Assembly (NCBI GenBank): GCA_034190875.2
Contig: CM067357.1
Coordinates: 14,554,442 to 14,618,441, forward strand
Direction of reading: 5' to 3'
Length of the DNA stretch: 64,000 nt
Origin: Urechis unicinctus
Taxonomy: Eukaryota; Annelida; Polychaeta; Xenopneusta; Urechidae
In this document: in pieces, positions 60,527 through 64,000 of the stretch
Position numbering within the stretch: the first letter of the stretch is position 1
Layout of the letters: every line of letters starts with the position of its first letter
Translations under genes and position numbers: made by a program
Notes under the pieces: generated by a model
What the model was told of the DNA's origin: nothing
Databases searched by the model: none
Seen by the model: only the letters and a program-made list of their open reading frames with translations

Positions 60527-62146
60527 CTGCAACATAAGACATATTGGGAAGATTCTAGCAGTGTTTGATGCTTTATTTATTGATGCTAGTCACTAGTACG
60601 TTTAATCTCAATGAACTCAGACGTAGCTTGGCACACTAAATGAAAATAGACGCTGGTCAATTCATCTGTTGAGTAAACTTGGACACTGATCAATTGACAC
60701 TCTGGCAACCAATTAATCGTTAAATAATGAAACAAAGAACATCTTAGTGGCGAACATAGATTATCGGACGACTCAATTGTTTTATCCTTACTGCTTTATC
60801 ATTACCGAGGGAGTACCTGAGGGATTGACCTCCTTAGAGGTGGAGGTCTGTAACTTTTTGTAAATCGACCTTTTAAACGGCTCTTATCACGACCAGAGAT
60901 CGGGGTTCTGCCGACCTCAGTCGATATACTGAGCTCTACATGACCAGAGAAGACAACACTGCTTAAATTGAACCTCAACCACCCAACCACCACATGCCGT
61001 AACTAAGCTATTATACACCACTGAAGATTCCGAATTGAGACGAATAGCGCACTCCTTGCCACTCCCAAAATATCTGTCACTGACCCCAAGAATATCTTCA
61101 ATCACATTTTGGGTTACAAGGCCGCTCGAGTGAATGGTATTAATGTCTGTATTGACCTCACCTTATCACAAGCGTCGTTGTTCTGCGCGTTCCGTTTTGA
61201 ATAAGTTCGTGAATATAACGCTTGAAATTTATTGACTTTACCAGTTGTATACTGCTTCATGCCAGTTCATAGCTTAACGGTAAAATATACTAGAATATGA
61301 TAGCCCCGGTACAATGATTCTTATTATCAGTAAGTAACTTAAATAATTACTGCCATAATCCTTAAGTTATCCGTGCTTAGTGATAAGTTGTCAGATCAGG
61401 GCGCTTTTGCTGCCTGCTGTGAATCATCGTCTGTTCTACACAGATGTCCTTGTCTAAGCAGAGCAAGCATGGGAAGCCCTTCTGGTAATAAACTAGCTAT
61501 GTCACTCAAACAAGACCCGTATAATTTTGCCGTGATTACTATTTTATTAAGAATTTATCGCATTCTTAATCTATGTCATCCCAGTTGTACTTGTGGCAGT
61601 AGTTGTCACGCCATAAACTTAAATGCCTTATTTGTACATAAATATCGAAGTATATGACTCCGTTTAATATATTATAGTTCATGTATACTCACACAGTGAC
61701 TTGACCACGGTTCCATTATACATCATTAGTTCCTGAGATAGTCGTTGGGACTGGGATAGACCTTGTTTGAGCCACGTGTCGTTGCGTGCTCTGTTTTAAC
61801 AATGGGCCAATATATCAAGAGGCTCATAAGTACATGGGGAAACTTGGCGAACTTCGATCATATTTTTTTGATCATCATCGTTATTGTCATCATAATTTCC
61901 CAGGTTATCTTCATAATTATCCTTATCATAAAAATCGTCATTTCGTCAATCATCATTAGTTCATTAACAACATTGTCATCATCATCATCATCTTCGTCAT
62001 CATTTCAATCAATAAACCTTGTCTGAGAGATAATAATTTCAATCAATTAACCAGGTCTGTGAGATAAGCATTTTATAGGGCTGGTGAAGCTTTTTGATAC
62101 TATATCAACTTGGCTAGTTAGTCTTTGTGATGAAATAAGCCACAGG
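60527..62146. other. no certain gene; probable 5' side of the lengsin-like gene
   Basis: The missing first exon(s) of the lengsin-like gene should lie here or beyond on the minus strand. I could not single out a convincing start. Simple ATC/TCATCA repeats occur at 61870-62010. Confidence 0.4.
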
Positions 62147-62700
62147 ACGATGGTCAGTTCGCCATTGCGAGGAGATAACTCAGCAACGACGCGTTGGTCA
62201 ACGTGAAAAACTTCGCAACAGAGCGTTGGTCAGTTAGTGCTTAGGATTGATTCAACAGGAGGTGGTTACTTAGTCGTTGTGAAGAACTTAACTACCGGGC
62301 GATGGTCAGTTAGTCATTGTGATGAACCTAGTTACAGAGCAATGGTCAGTTTGTCATTGTGATGAATCTGGCAACAGAGCAATGGTCAGTTAGTCATTGC
62401 AATGCACCTAGCACACGAGCGATGGTCGGTAAGTCATTTTGATGAGCCTAACAACAGATCGATGGTCAATAAGTCATTGTAATAAACCTAGCAACAGAGC
62501 AAAGGCCTGTTTGTCATTGTGATGAAGCTAGCAATAGAGCTATGGTCAGTTAGTAATTGTGATGAATCGAGTAACAGAGCAATGGTAAGTAAGCAGTAAT
62601 TATGATGAACTTAGCAACAAGGCGATGGTCAGTTAGTCATCGTGACGAATCTAACAACAGAGCGATGGTCTCAGTCATTGTGAAGAACTTTGAAACATCG
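62147..62700 (+). repeat. about 42-bp minisatellite
   Basis: About thirteen imperfect copies of a unit with GATGGTCAGTTAGTCATTG and TGATGAACCTAGCAACAGAG fill the stretch. Divergence rises toward the left end. Non-coding. Confidence 0.9.
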
Positions 62701-64000
62701 TTATAGACAGTTGCTTATACCATGTGATGACCTCAGATATTTTTTCTCAGTGTGTTGATGATTTAGCCAACGTCGGTTCATGTGCCGATGAGTGTTAAAA
62801 ACACCACACCTTTCTCCTTGATCATATATCAAGTCTTTGTAGTCACAACTGGATGTGTTCTGTTGACAAACGTGAATAGTTGAATAAAATACGAAAGAAA
62901 AATTCAGTTCTCTCCCAAGGATGGGCCTAAGCGCACGATATATCTCATTTTCGCTGAACAATATACTACGCCAAGCTAAAGACGGGCCGGGAGAAGTCAT
63001 GACTAGTTTTAAGCCACATCTGCATTAATGATGTAGAAAAAATAGTTAATATCAGTTGACAACCACGCCGTTTATTCAAGTCATGTAAGTGATGAAGTCT
63101 GGGACACCATCGCTCTAAGTGCCTGCTCTCTACATTCCTTTGAGTTTGAAAAAAGCTTCTTGCAGTTAACTCGCCAAGCGTTGTCCCCACCCTCTATCTG
63201 ACCCTCTTACATAATGCGTCCCCTCTGTCATCTCCCTTTCAGTATTGACTGCGCTCTCTATCTGACTCTCTAACGAAAGGGCAATTGGTACATGGAGCAA
63301 CTTGGCGAACTGTATCTTGAAGTTACAATATTTCAAAAATGGCCCATAATTGACCAACTTAATGTTGAATTTAAATTTTTGACAACCATAATTCAACCTA
63401 TTTTCATAACCATCGCAAGCATATTGATAAATTTTTAAGCGATTAATTTATTACAGCATTCGTGCTGTCTGGAGCCATGAAAGATTAACAATGATTTGGC
63501 TGACTCAAGAAAAAGCTTACTTTATTAAATAGTACCATTCTTGTGTGCGCCCCCATGAGGCAAGGAGGGATCAGCAGCGACCCTTGTTCAGCAGGATGCA
63601 GGCTGCTGCTAACAAACAGTGAAAACCCAGCAGAAATGACATCCGCTGTAATTACAGCTTACTTTGTAAGAAAACTATAGATAATTTACAAAAGATTATA
63701 TTGAGTTACAATACGACCATTAACGACGGAGAAACGACGCGTTAACTTACGATTTCCGGCTAATTTTATATTTGATTCGTTTGTAACCGGAAGTGACGCA
63801 TGCGACATGCACAAAAACCTATAACTCAGTTGACGCAATCCATGATAACATTTGGTCTAACTTTTATAGCCATCGAACGCATATTGTCGATTTTATAAGC
63901 GATCGAAAATTTCTTGCAAATTTTAGCTGTTTTCCTAACATTTCCCTGCGATTCATGAGAAAAATAAGCATAATTCGCGCGGACATGCAGCAAACGAAAT
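62701..64000. other. no recognisable gene
   Basis: Intergenic to the window end. Short frames (62701-63396, minus) show no domain. Near 63540-63630 a GC-richer patch (CAGCAGCGACCC, GCAGGCTGCTGC) stands out in composition but is not identified. Confidence 0.45.

Overview
The window looks like nuclear DNA of an animal, most likely a lophotrochozoan and probably a gastropod mollusc. The evidence is spliced genes with GT/AG introns, tandem C2H2 zinc-finger arrays, PAN plus C-type-lectin secreted proteins, a lengsin-type glutamine-synthetase-like gene, SINEs that share a TCGCCTCTTACGACATGC core, degraded Jockey/I-like LINE pieces, hAT remnants and long TA, CT and GTAT microsatellites. The species assignment is inference. 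Host genes are sparse and most of the window is mobile-element debris.

The main feature is a complete Polinton/Maverick element at 2838-18628 (15.8 kb). It has terminal inverted repeats of about 350-360 bp that start AG and end CT, and an exact 6-bp target duplication, CATATG, at 2832-2837 and 18629-18634. Rightward genes, in order, are a PC4-like/unknown ORF (3300), a Cys/His-rich Polinton protein (3735), two unknown small ORFs (4841, 5343), the packaging ATPase (5811), a small basic-hydrophobic protein (6596), a proline-tract protein (6931), a chromodomain integrase (7657), a small membrane protein (8677), the penton-type minor capsid (8943), a pVI-like basic protein (9774), the major capsid (10211) and an adenain-like protease (11524). 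Leftward genes are the protein-primed DNA polymerase B (12138-16812, with introns) and a small ORF (17272-17553). The two gene sets converge near 12.0 kb. The capsid gene and several small ORFs are open. ATPase, integrase, penton, protease and polymerase all carry frameshifts or stops, so this copy cannot act alone.

The Polinton sits inside a C2H2 zinc-finger gene on the minus strand. That gene's fingers run from 19.4 kb down to the CATATG at 18.63 kb and resume, decayed, at 2.83 kb. The CATATG encodes the His-Met of a finger, and a paralogous array at 40.2-41.5 kb (14 fingers) carries the same hexamer in 13 of its 14 fingers. A third partial copy of the zinc-finger leader exon lies at 21.1 kb.

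Around these are LINE pieces (2.1, 21.7-23.1, 25.3-25.7 and 44.4-45.4 kb), a SINE cluster (23.3-27.5 kb), a hAT transposase remnant (26.4 kb), two copies of a non-autonomous hAT-like element (33.76 and 38.05-39.77 kb), and an inverted/direct repeat compound at 47.7-48.9 kb. Host-type genes are a PAN-domain exon with a repetitive Ser/Gly/Glu tail (30.3-30.7 kb, minus), a three-exon PAN plus C-type lectin gene (51.4-52.5 kb) with decayed copies at 43.7-44.3 and 50.3 kb, and the 3' exons of a lengsin-like gene (59.06-60.53 kb, minus). Satellite-like arrays occupy 46.3, 54.5-55.1, 56.2-57.1 and 62.1-62.7 kb.
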